Assembly: GCA_003151975.1 (NCBI GenBank)
Contig: PLZD01000015.1
Location: forward strand, 1-64,000
Direction of reading: 5' to 3'
DNA from: Elusimicrobiota bacterium
GTDB taxonomy: Bacteria; Elusimicrobiota; Elusimicrobia; UBA1565; UBA9628
DNA: 64,000 bases
In this document: positions 25,062 through 35,488 of the stretch, piece after piece
How positions within the stretch are numbered: the first letter of the stretch is position 1
Layout: every line of letters starts with the position of its first letter
Notes under the pieces: generated by a model
The model's database searches: none
What the model was told of the DNA's origin: nothing
What the model saw: only the letters and a program-made list of their open reading frames with translations
Program-made: the position numbers and the translations under genes

Positions 25062-26293
25062 GCCCGCGCGCGCGGAAGAACCGCTTTGAAGATCGTCCCG
25101 GTCTCCGGGCCGGAGGCAAACGAGACGCGCCCTCCTAAGTATCGCTCGCCGAGCAGCTTCATGCCGTAGGTCCCCAAGCCCCGGCCCTCGCCCTTGGTCG
25201 TAAACGAGCGCTGGAAGACTCGGTGCTGGACCGCCGTCGGGATGACGCCCGGGTTGCGCACCCAAAACTCGGCGTCCGGCCCCCGGCGCGCGCACCCGAT
25301 GGACACGGTGTCGCCGTCAACCGAAGCCTCGACGGCGTTCTTGAGCATGTTGAGCAGGACGCGGCGCAGCAACGCGGGATCGCAAACGAGGTCGACTCGC
25401 TCGCTTTCGGGATCGACGACGATCTTCTTGCCCGCGGACGGGGGCAAGCCGAGGGCCAAGGAAGCGACCTCCTCGATCAGCTCTCGCCCCTCGATGGGCC
25501 GGGGCCTCAAAAGCAGCTCGCGGCGCTCGGCGGCGAAGAGCTGCTTTTGCGCCTGCATCGCGTCCATGACGCGCGCGGCCTGAACTTTAAGCCGCTCCAG
25601 GCCGCGGGAAAGCTGGTCGCGGTCATCCAGGCCGTCTTTGGCCATGACTTCGGCCCAGCCGCAAACGGCGGCGACCGAATTCGACAGGTCGTGCAGGAAG
25701 ACCTGCTCGAGCGCCTCGCGGCGCTTCTGGTCGCCCACGTCGATCATCACGCAGATGACGAACTTGATCCCCCCCAGAAGCAGCGGCCGGGAATGGACCT
25801 GCAGGTCGAGAGCCTCGCTGTTGGGCGATCGGGCCACGCCGAAATATCGGACCGAGGGGTGTCCCGCTTGAGCTTGGAGTATGGCCCGCGCGGCGCCGCA
25901 GCCCCGGCAGGCCTCGGTGGTGCCGCAGCCGTTGGGCAGCTCCCGCGAGTGCTCGCATTCCAATAGCTCGCCGGGACGGAGGCCGAGGAGCGCCGCGCCC
26001 GACTGGGGCGCCAGGACCTCCCAGGCGCGCGCGTTGGCGAAAACGATCTGGCGCTGCGCGTTCAGGATGAGCAGGATGTCGGGGATGCCGTCGAGCACCG
26101 TGCGCAGCAAGGGCCGGCCCGAGAACAGGTCGGCCTCCCGGCGGAGCGTCGCTCCATCGGCTTTTTCCGCGGGAGCAAACATCGTGGCCAGGGCCCCCAT
26201 GGCCTCTGTCGACGCACCGATCCGGCCACGCCCCTCCCTGCTGACATCGGCCCGACAGGTGCTGACAACGAAGTCATTGAAATCGCCTCGCAA
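25058..26293 (-). CDS. PAS-domain sensor histidine kinase
   Basis: 411 aa. TTG 26293 follows a minus-strand TATAAT (26311-26306) by 12 nt; ATG 26200 and 26182 are alternatives and residues 1-45 are not family-conserved. A PAS domain (LLRTVLDGIPDILLILNAQRQIVFANARAWEVL) is followed by a Cys-rich segment CEHSRELPNGCGTTEACRGCG. The H-box is FLHDLSNSVAAVCGW and the ATPase has NMLKNAVEAS and GLGTYGMKLLGERYLGG. The protein has no transmembrane helix, so it is a soluble sensor. The Cys cluster could sense redox or bind metal, which is inference. It is divergent from a single-domain receiver. Confidence 0.88.
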   Translation of the reverse strand: MRGDFNDFVVSTCRADVSREGRGRIGASTEAMGALATMFAPAEKADGATLRREADLFSGRPLLRTVLDGIPDILLILNAQRQIVFANARAWEVLAPQSGAALLGLRPGELLECEHSRELPNGCGTTEACRGCGAARAILQAQAGHPSVRYFGVARSPNSEALDLQVHSRPLLLGGIKFVICVMIDVGDQKRREALEQVFLHDLSNSVAAVCGWAEVMAKDGLDDRDQLSRGLERLKVQAARVMDAMQAQKQLFAAERRELLLRPRPIEGRELIEEVASLALGLPPSAGKKIVVDPESERVDLVCDPALLRRVLLNMLKNAVEASVDGDTVSIGCARRGPDAEFWVRNPGVIPTAVQHRVFQRSFTTKGEGRGLGTYGMKLLGERYLGGRVSFASGPETGTIFKAVLPRARA

Positions 26294-26320
26294 TCACGCA
26301 TACTGATTATAGAGGAAGCC

Positions 26321-26743
26321 ATGTCGAACACGAAGCCGGCTCAGCGCATTCTCATCGTCGACGACCACGCCGGCATCCGGGACGTCTTTATCTTTCACAT
26401 GCAGGGCCAGAACTTCATCATCGGCGAGGCCGAAGACGGCGTGCAGGCGATGGCCCTGGTCCGGCGCTTGCGGCCGGACCTCATCGTCTTGGATCTCTTG
26501 ATGCCCAGCCTCAACGGCTGCGCGGTCCTGGATCTGCTGCAGGAGGAAGGCTACGGCGACATCCCCGTGATCGTCATGACCGGGATGGACGAGGCCTTCG
26601 ACAAGGACGCGATACTGCGGCAGCCGAACGTCGTCGACTACCTCATCAAGCCGTTCTCATACGACGGCTTGGCCAAGCGCATCCGCAATTTCATCGCCAA
26701 AGGCGTTCCGGCCGCGCCCTTGACCGATCAGACCTGCAGGTAA
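26321..26743 (+). CDS. Single-domain response regulator
   Basis: 140 aa; GAGGAAG provides a ribosome-binding site before ATG 26321. A complete receiver domain is present: acidic pair in LIVDDHAG, phosphoacceptor in LIVLDLLMP, Thr in VIVMTGMD and Lys in YLIKPFS. There is no output domain, so it is a CheY/Spo0F-type intermediate. It is divergent from the PAS kinase with which it probably pairs. Its 3' end overlaps the convergent ammonium transporter by 16 bp. Confidence 0.9.
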   Translation: MSNTKPAQRILIVDDHAGIRDVFIFHMQGQNFIIGEAEDGVQAMALVRRLRPDLIVLDLLMPSLNGCAVLDLLQEEGYGDIPVIVMTGMDEAFDKDAILRQPNVVDYLIKPFSYDGLAKRIRNFIAKGVPAAPLTDQTCR

Positions 26744-27942
26744 GCCGTCTCTCCGTGCACGCTCTCGTCGAGGCCCAACTTCTCGGCTTCGATCGTGGTC
26801 CGCACGGGCGTGATCATGTTGATGATAAACAACATGGCGTAGGTGAAGACGAACGCGTAGGCCGCAGCGCCCGCAACCGCGATCGTCTCTTTGAGGAAGA
26901 AGTTCACGCCCCCGTGGACGAGACCGTCGGCTCCCGCCGGATTGACCCACCGCGTGCCCAGCACGCCCAGCGCGATGACGCCGAGCACTCCGCCCACGCC
27001 GTGCACGCCCCAGACGTCCAGCGCGTCGTCCCAGTTCAGCTTGTTCTTGATGTTGACCGCGATGTAGCAGACCACGCTGGAGGCGATGCCGATGATCACC
27101 GCGCTCTTGACCGTGACGTAGCCGGCCGCGGGCGTGATCGTGGCCAGGCCCGCGATGGAGCCGGTCAGAAGACCCACGAACTTGGGCTTCTTCTCGATGA
27201 CCCAGGCCAGGATGAGCCAAGTCACGGCCGCGAAGGACGCGGCCACGTCGGTGTTGACGAAGGCTTGCGCGGTCACGGCGTCGACCCGAAGCTCGCTGCC
27301 CGCGTTGAAGCCGTACCAGCCGAACCACAACAGGCCCGTGCCCAGCGCCACCAGCGGGATGTTGTGCGCGGCCCCGTCGGCGATCTTGCGCCGCCCGACG
27401 AAGAAGACCGAAGCCAGCGCGGCGAAGCCCGCGGAGGCGTGGACCACGATGCCGCCCGCGAAGTCGAGGACGCCGTGCTTGGCGAGCAAGCCGCCGCCCC
27501 AGACCATGTGCGCCAGCGGGAAGTACACGAACAACAGCCACGCCACGAGGAAGATCAGGTAGGCCTTGAAGTTGACGCGGTTGGCGAAGGCGCCGGTGAT
27601 CAGGGCGGGCGTGATCTGGGCGAACATCATCTGGTAGCCGAAGAAAACGAAGACCGGGATGCTGGTGCCGCCGGAGAAGGCCGTGTTTAAGTCCATGCCG
27701 TGCATGAAGGCCTTGTCGAGGTTGCCGATGACGGCCCCTTCCCCTCCGCTGAAGCACAGCGAGTAGCCGCAGATGTACCAGAGAACGGTCGTGACTCCCA
27801 TGGAGACGAAGCTCTGGATCATGATGGCCAGGACGTTCTTGCGGCCCACCAGGCCGCCGTAGAAGAACGCCAGGCCCGGGGTCATGAGCATGACCAAGCT
27901 GGTCGCCACAAGCATGAATCCCGTATTCCCCGTATCGAACAT
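26728..27942 (-). CDS. amt: Ammonium transporter (Amt family)
   Basis: 404 aa from ATG 27942, preceded by GGGGGAGG. Eleven helices with family signatures: TPGLAFFYGGLVGRKNVL, SGGTSIPVFVFFGYQMMFAQITPALITGAFA, DFAGGIVVHASAGFAAL, GTGLLWFGWYGFNAGSEL and DVWGVHGVGGVLGVIALG with the pore histidines of the twin-His motif. It conducts ammonium/ammonia across the inner membrane. There is no glnB/glnK gene next to it, unlike the common arrangement. It has no signal peptide, so the N-terminal helix is retained. Confidence 0.95.
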   Translation of the reverse strand: MFDTGNTGFMLVATSLVMLMTPGLAFFYGGLVGRKNVLAIMIQSFVSMGVTTVLWYICGYSLCFSGGEGAVIGNLDKAFMHGMDLNTAFSGGTSIPVFVFFGYQMMFAQITPALITGAFANRVNFKAYLIFLVAWLLFVYFPLAHMVWGGGLLAKHGVLDFAGGIVVHASAGFAALASVFFVGRRKIADGAAHNIPLVALGTGLLWFGWYGFNAGSELRVDAVTAQAFVNTDVAASFAAVTWLILAWVIEKKPKFVGLLTGSIAGLATITPAAGYVTVKSAVIIGIASSVVCYIAVNIKNKLNWDDALDVWGVHGVGGVLGVIALGVLGTRWVNPAGADGLVHGGVNFFLKETIAVAGAAAYAFVFTYAMLFIINMITPVRTTIEAEKLGLDESVHGETAYLQV

Positions 27943-28035
27943 AGCGTTCCTCCCCCTAGAAAATGGCGATCGTCGCCTTCGCTAGCAACGAAGCGGCCTT
28001 TCCGCCGGCTTGGGTGATCCCTCGGAGGGGACTTC

Positions 28036-28395
28036 TTATTTCCGCGCGCCGTGAGAATCGACGAGCTCGGAGATTCTCGACGGTTCGAAGGGCTTGGCCA
28101 GCATCTCGCCCATCCCGGCGGCCGCCGCGCGCTCGGCATGCGCGGAATCTCCGGACATCATCACGATGGCGAGATCGGGCGCGCAGTCCCTGAATTTGAG
28201 CGCCAGGGCGATCCCGTCCATTCCCCCGCCAAGGTCGACATCGAGGAAAGCCAAATCGAAGGAGTCGGTGTCGATCGCGGCCAAAGCGTCCTGCTCGGGG
28301 GCCGCGACCTTGACCTTCCAGCCGTGGCGAGTTCCGAGACGGTCGAACAGACGTAAAATAGAGACATCGTCGTCGACGACTAAAATTTTTTTCAT
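28036..28395 (-). CDS. Single-domain response regulator
   Basis: 119 aa receiver only: ILVVDDDVSIL, LAFLDVDLGGGMDG with the phosphoacceptor Asp, VMMSGD and MLAKPFE. It lacks an output domain. It lies 93 bp upstream of the ammonium transporter in the same direction, so it may share its transcript, and near the PAS kinase (25-26.3 kb). It is divergent from an exported protein. Its partner kinase is not identifiable from sequence. Confidence 0.88.
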   Translation of the reverse strand: MKKILVVDDDVSILRLFDRLGTRHGWKVKVAAPEQDALAAIDTDSFDLAFLDVDLGGGMDGIALALKFRDCAPDLAIVMMSGDSAHAERAAAAGMGEMLAKPFEPSRISELVDSHGARK

Positions 28396-28591
28396 TAGTC
28401 AGGATGTTCTGTCGTTCTGTCCGCAACAAAGCATCCCGCTCACATTATGAACGCGCGGGCAGGATCTTGCCATCGGCGGAATCCTGCACTTTATGTTGAG
28501 AATCCGTGTACAAGCCCTTCGCCTAGCGAAAGCCGCGGACCCCAAAATGATATATTTGGCTGCGTTCAGGAAAAATGTCAGGAGGACTTCA

Positions 28592-29230
28592 ATGCGGACC
28601 ATCTCGCTCTGCCTCGCCGTGCTGCTCTCGCCCTTGGCCGCGTCCGCCGCGCAAATAAATTTCGACGCTCTGCACGGCGAGCAAGGCTTCAACTTCCGCC
28701 GCGACGTCCAGGATTCCTTCGGCGTGATCACCTCGCTCAAGATCGGCGCGACCGTATTCAAAGCCGACATCACCGGCACGAAAATCGTCAACGGGGCGGA
28801 CCAGAAGGCCTCCGTCGTCGGCGTGCTCTCCTCGGCGAAGTGGAACTCCGGCATGACAGATCCCATCGCGCTCAAGGGCTTAGTGACGACCGCCAACAAG
28901 CAGGTGATCCAGCAGATGCTGCACTCGGCGCTGACCGACACCAAGGTCGAGATCGAGGTCGAGGTCTACCAATACGATCCCCTCGCCAAGGTTTGGTTCA
29001 CGGCGCTCGCGCCCAACATGAACGCCGCGCTCAAGGGCCTCATCGCCAAGGAAGGCAAGGACAAGCTCCTGCTGAGCCTCGGCAAGGAACCTAACGCCGC
29101 CGTCAAGAGCCCGCAGAATTGGGAGCTCGACCTGACCGTCATGCCCCAGCCGCTGACCCAGAGCCTCACGTACTGCCCGAGCCCCAAGGTATGCATGGGC
29201 AAGCAGTGGGGCGTGGCCGTCGCCCATTGA
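28592..29230 (+). CDS. Exported protein of unknown function
   Basis: 212 aa from ATG 28592, selected by CAGGAGGA six nt upstream and by the signal peptide that follows (MRTISLCLAVLLSPLAASA). The mature part is rich in beta strands (GVITSLKIGATVFKADITG, TKVEIEVEVYQYDPLAKVWFTAL). Two Cys near the C-terminus (YCPSPKVCMGK) may form a disulfide. No family is recognised. It is followed after 4 bp by the PPOX flavoprotein gene, suggesting co-transcription. Confidence 0.7.
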   Translation: MRTISLCLAVLLSPLAASAAQINFDALHGEQGFNFRRDVQDSFGVITSLKIGATVFKADITGTKIVNGADQKASVVGVLSSAKWNSGMTDPIALKGLVTTANKQVIQQMLHSALTDTKVEIEVEVYQYDPLAKVWFTALAPNMNAALKGLIAKEGKDKLLLSLGKEPNAAVKSPQNWELDLTVMPQPLTQSLTYCPSPKVCMGKQWGVAVAH

Positions 29231-29234
29231 TCGC

Positions 29235-29894
29235 GTGAGCGATCCGAACCGCTTCGAGCCGACGCCGCGCACCACGGCCAAGCGATTGGCCAAGCGCGCG
29301 GCCTACGACAAGAAGACCGTCCACGGCATACTCGACGAAGGCTATCTCGCCCACGTCGGCTTCGTCTCCGACGGCCAGCCCTTCGTCCTGCCGATGATTT
29401 ACGGCCGCAAGGGCGGGACGCTCTATCTGCACGGCTCGGCCGGCGGCCGCCAACTGCGCGCGCTCGCGGGCGGCGCGCCGGTTTGCGTCACGGTGACGCT
29501 CAACGACGGACTCGTGCTCGCGCGCTCGGCGTTCCATCATTCGATGAACTACCGCTGCGTACTCGTGCTAGGCTCGCCGACGCCGGTCGAGGACGAGAAG
29601 GAAAAAGTCGAGGCCCTGCGCGTCATCTCCGATCATCTTTTACCGGGGCGGTGGGCTGACTCGCGAGCGCCCAATCAAGTCGAACTGAAACAGACGACCG
29701 TCGTCGCGCTGAAGCTCGAAGAGTGCTCGGCCAAGATCCGCACCGGCCCGCCAATGGACGAGGAAGAGGATTACGCGCTTCCCGTCTGGGCCGGCGTGGT
29801 GCCCGCGCGCGTCGCGTATGATGAGCCCGTCGCCGATCCGCGGCTGGCGTCGGGGACGCCCCTGCCGCCCTACCTGCGCAAGCTGAAGTTCTAG
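29235..29894 (+). CDS. Pyridoxamine 5'-phosphate oxidase (PPOX)-family flavoprotein
   Basis: 219 aa, GTG start. The split-barrel pattern RTTAKRLAKRAAYDKKTVHGILDEGYLAHVGFVSDGQPFVLPMIYGRKGGTLYL, GAPVCVTVTLNDGLVLARSAFHHSMNYRCVLVLG and KIRTGPPMDEEEDYALPVWAGVVP matches the pyridox_ox_2 (NimA-related) subgroup, which binds FMN or related flavins. Most members have unknown substrates; some reduce nitroimidazoles. It is cytosolic and probably co-transcribed with the preceding gene. Confidence 0.88.
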   Translation: MSDPNRFEPTPRTTAKRLAKRAAYDKKTVHGILDEGYLAHVGFVSDGQPFVLPMIYGRKGGTLYLHGSAGGRQLRALAGGAPVCVTVTLNDGLVLARSAFHHSMNYRCVLVLGSPTPVEDEKEKVEALRVISDHLLPGRWADSRAPNQVELKQTTVVALKLEECSAKIRTGPPMDEEEDYALPVWAGVVPARVAYDEPVADPRLASGTPLPPYLRKLKF

Positions 29895-29921
29895 AGGCCG
29901 CCGATCACGAATGGACCCGCG

Positions 29922-31079
29922 TCACTGGTCCGGATTCTTCTTTCTTGTGAAGACGCTCTTGATCTGGCCCGGCGTGACGTTGTAGCTGCCGCTGAGCGTG
30001 CCGTGCTGCGCGCCGCTCGCCTGCGCGGAGAGGTTTCCGGCCTTCGTGTTCACGTTGACCGCGACCTGCGCGGGCTGGCTCAGCTTCTTCTCGACGCCGG
30101 CCTGCGCGTGCAGGCTGCCTCGGTCGAAGCTCACGCCCACGCCCATCTCCGCGCTAGCCGCCGAGCCGTGGGCTTCGACCTTCGCGGGGCCCACTTTCTT
30201 CTCGATCTCGGCGGCCTGGCCGGGAGCGATCAGCTTGAAGGCGAACGCGGTCGCCGAGGCGGCCGTCTTGGCCACGCTGTCCTCCATCTTGTCGATCCGG
30301 TCCATCGCCGCGACGGCCAAGGACGAGACGCACTCTTGCCAGCTCGCGTGCACCGCGGTCTGCGTGCGGCCGGGGCCGCCGGCCGCGGCGATTTTCACGC
30401 CGGGAACGTCCAACATGAGCGAGGACTTCCCGCCGCCCGCGGAAACGATCAACTTCGATTGCGACTGCGGCTGGCCGATCTCCAGCGCGTTGTCGCCGGC
30501 GGCGTTGACCGTAAAGAGCTTGTGCCCCGGGCCCGGAGGAGCGGCCGGGGCGTTGAAAGACAGCGTCGTCGCGGGTGTCTTGGAGTCGAAGGGTGCCTGT
30601 ATCTTCGAAACCATCTCGCCGGTCTTCGCGAGGCTTCCCGCCGTGCCGGCCTTGCCGCCCGCGGCCGCGCGCGCCTTGGCGAGCTCGTCGTAGAAGCGCT
30701 GGCCCATCCAAGAGCGGACGGTCTCAAGGTCCTGATCGCCGAACTTGGCGGCGACGGCAGGATTGCCGCGGGCCTGCCACAGCATGACCGCGCGCCGGCG
30801 CGGCGCCTGCTGCACCGACCAACGCTGCGCCTCCTCGAGGCAAGCGAGGCGCTTCTCGGCGGGCAGGGCGTTCCAATATTTTTCGTAGCCGTCGGCTTCC
30901 GTCTTGGGAGCGCAGGCGCCCGCGGGAGACTCGAGGATGTGCTTCCAAATCTCCCGGCCGACACCCGGGAAACTGAAGCTCTGATAGTGAATGCCGTCCT
31001 CGCGCAGGGCCAACGGATCGGGCGTCTCGGCGCGAGTCGCGGACAGCAGAAGACAGGCCAGCAGTGGGAAGAGGGTCAT
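29922..31079 (-). CDS. Exported protein of unknown function, low-complexity C-terminus
   Basis: 385 aa from ATG 31079, which starts a signal peptide (TLFPLLACLLLSATRA); CATACT lies 5 nt upstream. Residues 20-160 are a helical domain with REIWKHILESPAGACAP and ALPAEKRLACLEEAQRWSVQQAPRRRAVMLWQARGNPAVAAKF. The C-terminal half is a beta-rich, Ala/Gly-rich region (LFTVNAAGDNALEIGQPQ; SLHAQAGVEKKLSQPAQVAVNVNTKAGNLSAQAS) that may be a fibrous or barrel-associated segment. No family is recognised. A longer frame to 31124 has no signal-peptide logic. Confidence 0.65.
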   Translation of the reverse strand: MTLFPLLACLLLSATRAETPDPLALREDGIHYQSFSFPGVGREIWKHILESPAGACAPKTEADGYEKYWNALPAEKRLACLEEAQRWSVQQAPRRRAVMLWQARGNPAVAAKFGDQDLETVRSWMGQRFYDELAKARAAAGGKAGTAGSLAKTGEMVSKIQAPFDSKTPATTLSFNAPAAPPGPGHKLFTVNAAGDNALEIGQPQSQSKLIVSAGGGKSSLMLDVPGVKIAAAGGPGRTQTAVHASWQECVSSLAVAAMDRIDKMEDSVAKTAASATAFAFKLIAPGQAAEIEKKVGPAKVEAHGSAASAEMGVGVSFDRGSLHAQAGVEKKLSQPAQVAVNVNTKAGNLSAQASGAQHGTLSGSYNVTPGQIKSVFTRKKNPDQ

Positions 31080-31138
31080 GCGATAGTATGCCCCCGCCGT
31101 GGGAAGCCCGCCACGGACAATCACGGCAGAAAAAAGGG

Positions 31139-31885
31139 CTAGAGCTCGATGCGCGAGAAGAAGTAGCTGCCGACCACGAGCAGTATCCCCGCGAAGACGC
31201 CGAGCACGGCGAAATCCAGCCCCAGCCCGAACGCGGGGCCGTGCGTCAGCGCGCCGCGCAGGCCGTCGACGCCGTAGGTCAGCGGATTGATCGAGGTCGC
31301 GGCCGTCAGCGCCTTGGGCAGGCCCTTGAGCGGGAAGATCGCGCCCGAGAAAAAGAACAGCGGCATGACCATGAAGTTCATGATGACGGGAAAAGCCTGC
31401 ATGTCCTCGAGCACCGAGCCGAAGATCGTGCCGACTGCCGTGAAAGCGATCGCAATGAGCACCATGAAGGCGAAAGCGGCCGGCAGCATCGACAAATCCT
31501 CGACGCGAAAGCCCGCGACGAGGCAGACGGTGAAGACGATCGCGCCTTGGAACATCGCGATCGTGGCTCCGCCTAAAGTGCGGCCCAGCACGATCAGCAG
31601 GCGCGGGACGGGCGCGACCAAGGTCTCTTTAAGAAATCCGAACTTGCGGTCCCATAGAATTTCGATGCCCGAAAAAAGCGCCGTGAACAATATGCCCATC
31701 GCGATGATGCCCGGCGCCAGGAACTGGATGTAGTTGCCGCCGCCGGCTTTCTCGAAGGTCGGGCCGAAGCCGAAGCCGAGCGCGAACAGCAGCAGCAGAG
31801 GCTGTCCCAAGGACCCCAGCACGCGCGCGCGGGAGCGCAGGTAGCGCTTCACTTGCCTCAGCCACAGTATGTAGACGGGACCCAT
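31139..31885 (-). CDS. ABC-2 type exporter permease
   Basis: 248 aa from ATG 31885, which overlaps the ATPase stop (TGATG). Six helices, with the ABC-2 signatures QPLLLLFALGFGFGPTF, FLAPGIIAMGILFTALFSGIEILWDRKFGFLKETLVAPVPR and MPLFFFSGAIFPLKGLPKALTAATSINPLTYGVDGLRGAL. This is the DrrB/NodJ-type permease that exports small hydrophobic molecules or glycolipids. It forms a two-gene exporter with 31885-32697. Confidence 0.92.
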   Translation of the reverse strand: MGPVYILWLRQVKRYLRSRARVLGSLGQPLLLLFALGFGFGPTFEKAGGGNYIQFLAPGIIAMGILFTALFSGIEILWDRKFGFLKETLVAPVPRLLIVLGRTLGGATIAMFQGAIVFTVCLVAGFRVEDLSMLPAAFAFMVLIAIAFTAVGTIFGSVLEDMQAFPVIMNFMVMPLFFFSGAIFPLKGLPKALTAATSINPLTYGVDGLRGALTHGPAFGLGLDFAVLGVFAGILLVVGSYFFSRIEL

Positions 31886-32697
31886 CAGCGCCTCTTCTTC
31901 CACATCTTGCGCATGTTGCGCATCGAGTCGAGCGCGGAGGCTTCTTCCTCTCGGATCGAGTGGCCGGTCAGCGTGATGAAGGCGTCCTCGAGCGTCTTGG
32001 CTTTCGCTTCTTCCTTTAATTTCTCCGGCGCGCCGCGAGCGACGATCTTGCCGTGGTCGATAATCGCGATTTCTTCGGCCACCCGATCCGCTTCCTCCAT
32101 GTAATGGGTGGTGAAGAACACGGTCGTGCCGTGCTCTTTGCTTAACGATTGGATGTAGCTCCAGATGTGATTGCGCGTCTGCGGATCGAGTCCGGCCGTC
32201 GGCTCATCGAGGAAGAGGACTTGCGGCTCGTGCAGAAGCGCGCGCGCCAGCTCCAGGCGCCGCAGCATGCCGCCCGAGAACTTCTCCACGATGTCGTCGC
32301 GCCGGTCGAGAAGCTCGACGAAGCGCAGGAACTCATCGATCTTCTCGCGCCGGCCCTCGCGCGGCAGGCCGTAGAGCACGGCGTGAAGCTCCATGTTCTC
32401 GAAGGCGGTTAGCTCGTCGTCGAGGCTCGGGTCCTGGAAGACGATGCCGATCGAGCGGCGCACCTCGTGCGGCGAGGCGACGGGATCGTGGCCGTCGACG
32501 AGGATCGTGCCGCCGCTGGGCTTGAGGATGGTGGTCAGCATCTTGATCGTCGTCGTCTTCCCGGCACCATTGGGACCAAGAAAACCAAAAATTTTTCCGG
32601 CAGGGACTGAGAACGAGATCTGGTCGACGGCCCGAAAATCGCCGAAGGTCTTGGTCAGGTCGCGCACTGTGATCATGTCGGGCTTGGCGGCGGTCAC
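31885..32697 (-). CDS. ABC transporter ATPase (DrrA-type)
   Basis: 270 aa; GTG 32697 lies exactly 6 nt after a minus-strand TATAAT (32709-32704), so the mRNA is probably leaderless. Walker A GPNGAGKTTT, Q-loop VFQDPSLDDEL, signature KFSGGMLRRLELARAL, Walker B VLFLDEPTAGLDP and switch TTHYMEEADR are all intact. It energises the ABC-2 permease that follows. The DrrA subgroup includes multidrug and antibiotic exporters, but the substrate is unknown. It is divergent from the TPR/kinase gene 56 bp away. Confidence 0.93.
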   Translation of the reverse strand: MTAAKPDMITVRDLTKTFGDFRAVDQISFSVPAGKIFGFLGPNGAGKTTTIKMLTTILKPSGGTILVDGHDPVASPHEVRRSIGIVFQDPSLDDELTAFENMELHAVLYGLPREGRREKIDEFLRFVELLDRRDDIVEKFSGGMLRRLELARALLHEPQVLFLDEPTAGLDPQTRNHIWSYIQSLSKEHGTTVFFTTHYMEEADRVAEEIAIIDHGKIVARGAPEKLKEEAKAKTLEDAFITLTGHSIREEEASALDSMRNMRKMWKKRR

Positions 32698-32703
32698 GGA
32701 GTG

Positions 32704-32745
32704 ATTATACCTTCTCAGGGCGGACGCCGGGCATTCAGGTATAAT
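32704..32745. promoter_or_regulatory. Divergent leaderless promoters
   Basis: TATAAT on the minus strand (32709-32704), 6 nt before GTG 32697, and TATAAT on the plus strand (32740-32745), 8 nt before ATG 32754. Neither gene has a Shine-Dalgarno. Confidence 0.6.
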
Positions 32746-32753
32746 AGAAGCGT

Positions 32754-34829
<2,076 letters not shown>

Positions 34830-34830
34830 C

Positions 34831-35460
34831 TCAAGCGAAGGCTTTGCGCCGTTCCTCGCACTTGTTGCAGCGCCCGCAGGCCGCAAGCCCGCGCGGCGAA
34901 AGGCAGGAAAACGAGTGCTCCCACGGCAGAGGGCCGGCGCGCGCGATCACCTCGCGCTTCTTGAGTCGGGAAAACGGCGTCAGGACTTTGAACGGCTTTC
35001 CCAGTCCCGCCGACAGCGCGCGCTCGTAGCTTCTAAAAAAGGCGGGTTGAGCGTCGGGAAAAGGGTTCGAGCGCAGCGTCCCGAGCGCCGCTGCCGAAAT
35101 GCCCTCGCGCGCGCAGAGCACGGAAGCTTTGGCCAGCAGCAGGATGTTGCGCCCCGGCAGATAGACATCGGCGTCGTCGCTGTGGACGCCGGGCGCGCCG
35201 CGGCCCGTGAGGCTCCAGCTGCCGCCGTCGGAGAATTCCTTGGCGGACAGGCGCAGCGTGATCAAGGGATCCAGGCCCGGGGCGGCCATGGACTTGAGCA
35301 GGCGCTTGAGCCAATGCAGCTCCGCTTTTTCCCAGACATAGCCGCCGCTGACGTAGACCGGCAGGACGCGCCGGCGCTTTTTCAGGAAGTGCGCGATGAG
35401 CGCGGCGCTCTCCACGCCGCCGCTGGTCAGCACGCAGACGCGATCTTTGGTGCGCGGCAC
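34831..35460 (-). CDS. ExsB/QueC-family PP-loop enzyme (7-cyano-7-deazaguanine synthase-like)
   Basis: 209 aa, GTG start close to a minus-strand -10 (TATGAT/TAAATT). The PP-loop is LTSGGVESAA, with Glu where many QueC proteins have Asp. YLPGRNILLLAKASVLC and the C-terminal zinc site CLSPRGLAACGRCNKC are family features. QueC converts CDG to preQ0 with ATP and ammonia, for queuosine or deazaguanine DNA modification. The GGVES form marks the broader ExsB group, so the exact reaction is uncertain. No other queuosine genes are in the window. It is divergent from the methyltransferase. Confidence 0.82.
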   Translation of the reverse strand: MPRTKDRVCVLTSGGVESAALIAHFLKKRRRVLPVYVSGGYVWEKAELHWLKRLLKSMAAPGLDPLITLRLSAKEFSDGGSWSLTGRGAPGVHSDDADVYLPGRNILLLAKASVLCAREGISAAALGTLRSNPFPDAQPAFFRSYERALSAGLGKPFKVLTPFSRLKKREVIARAGPLPWEHSFSCLSPRGLAACGRCNKCEERRKAFA

Positions 35461-35471
35461 GACAGGAATTT

Positions 35472-35479
35472 ATCATAAT
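35472..35479. promoter_or_regulatory. Overlapping divergent -10 boxes
   Basis: CATAAT (35474-35479, plus) lies 9 nt before ATG 35489. TATGAT (35477-35472, minus) lies 11 nt before GTG 35460. The two boxes share four base pairs, so transcription of the two genes may be mutually exclusive. Confidence 0.45.
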
Positions 35480-35488
35480 CGAGAGACG

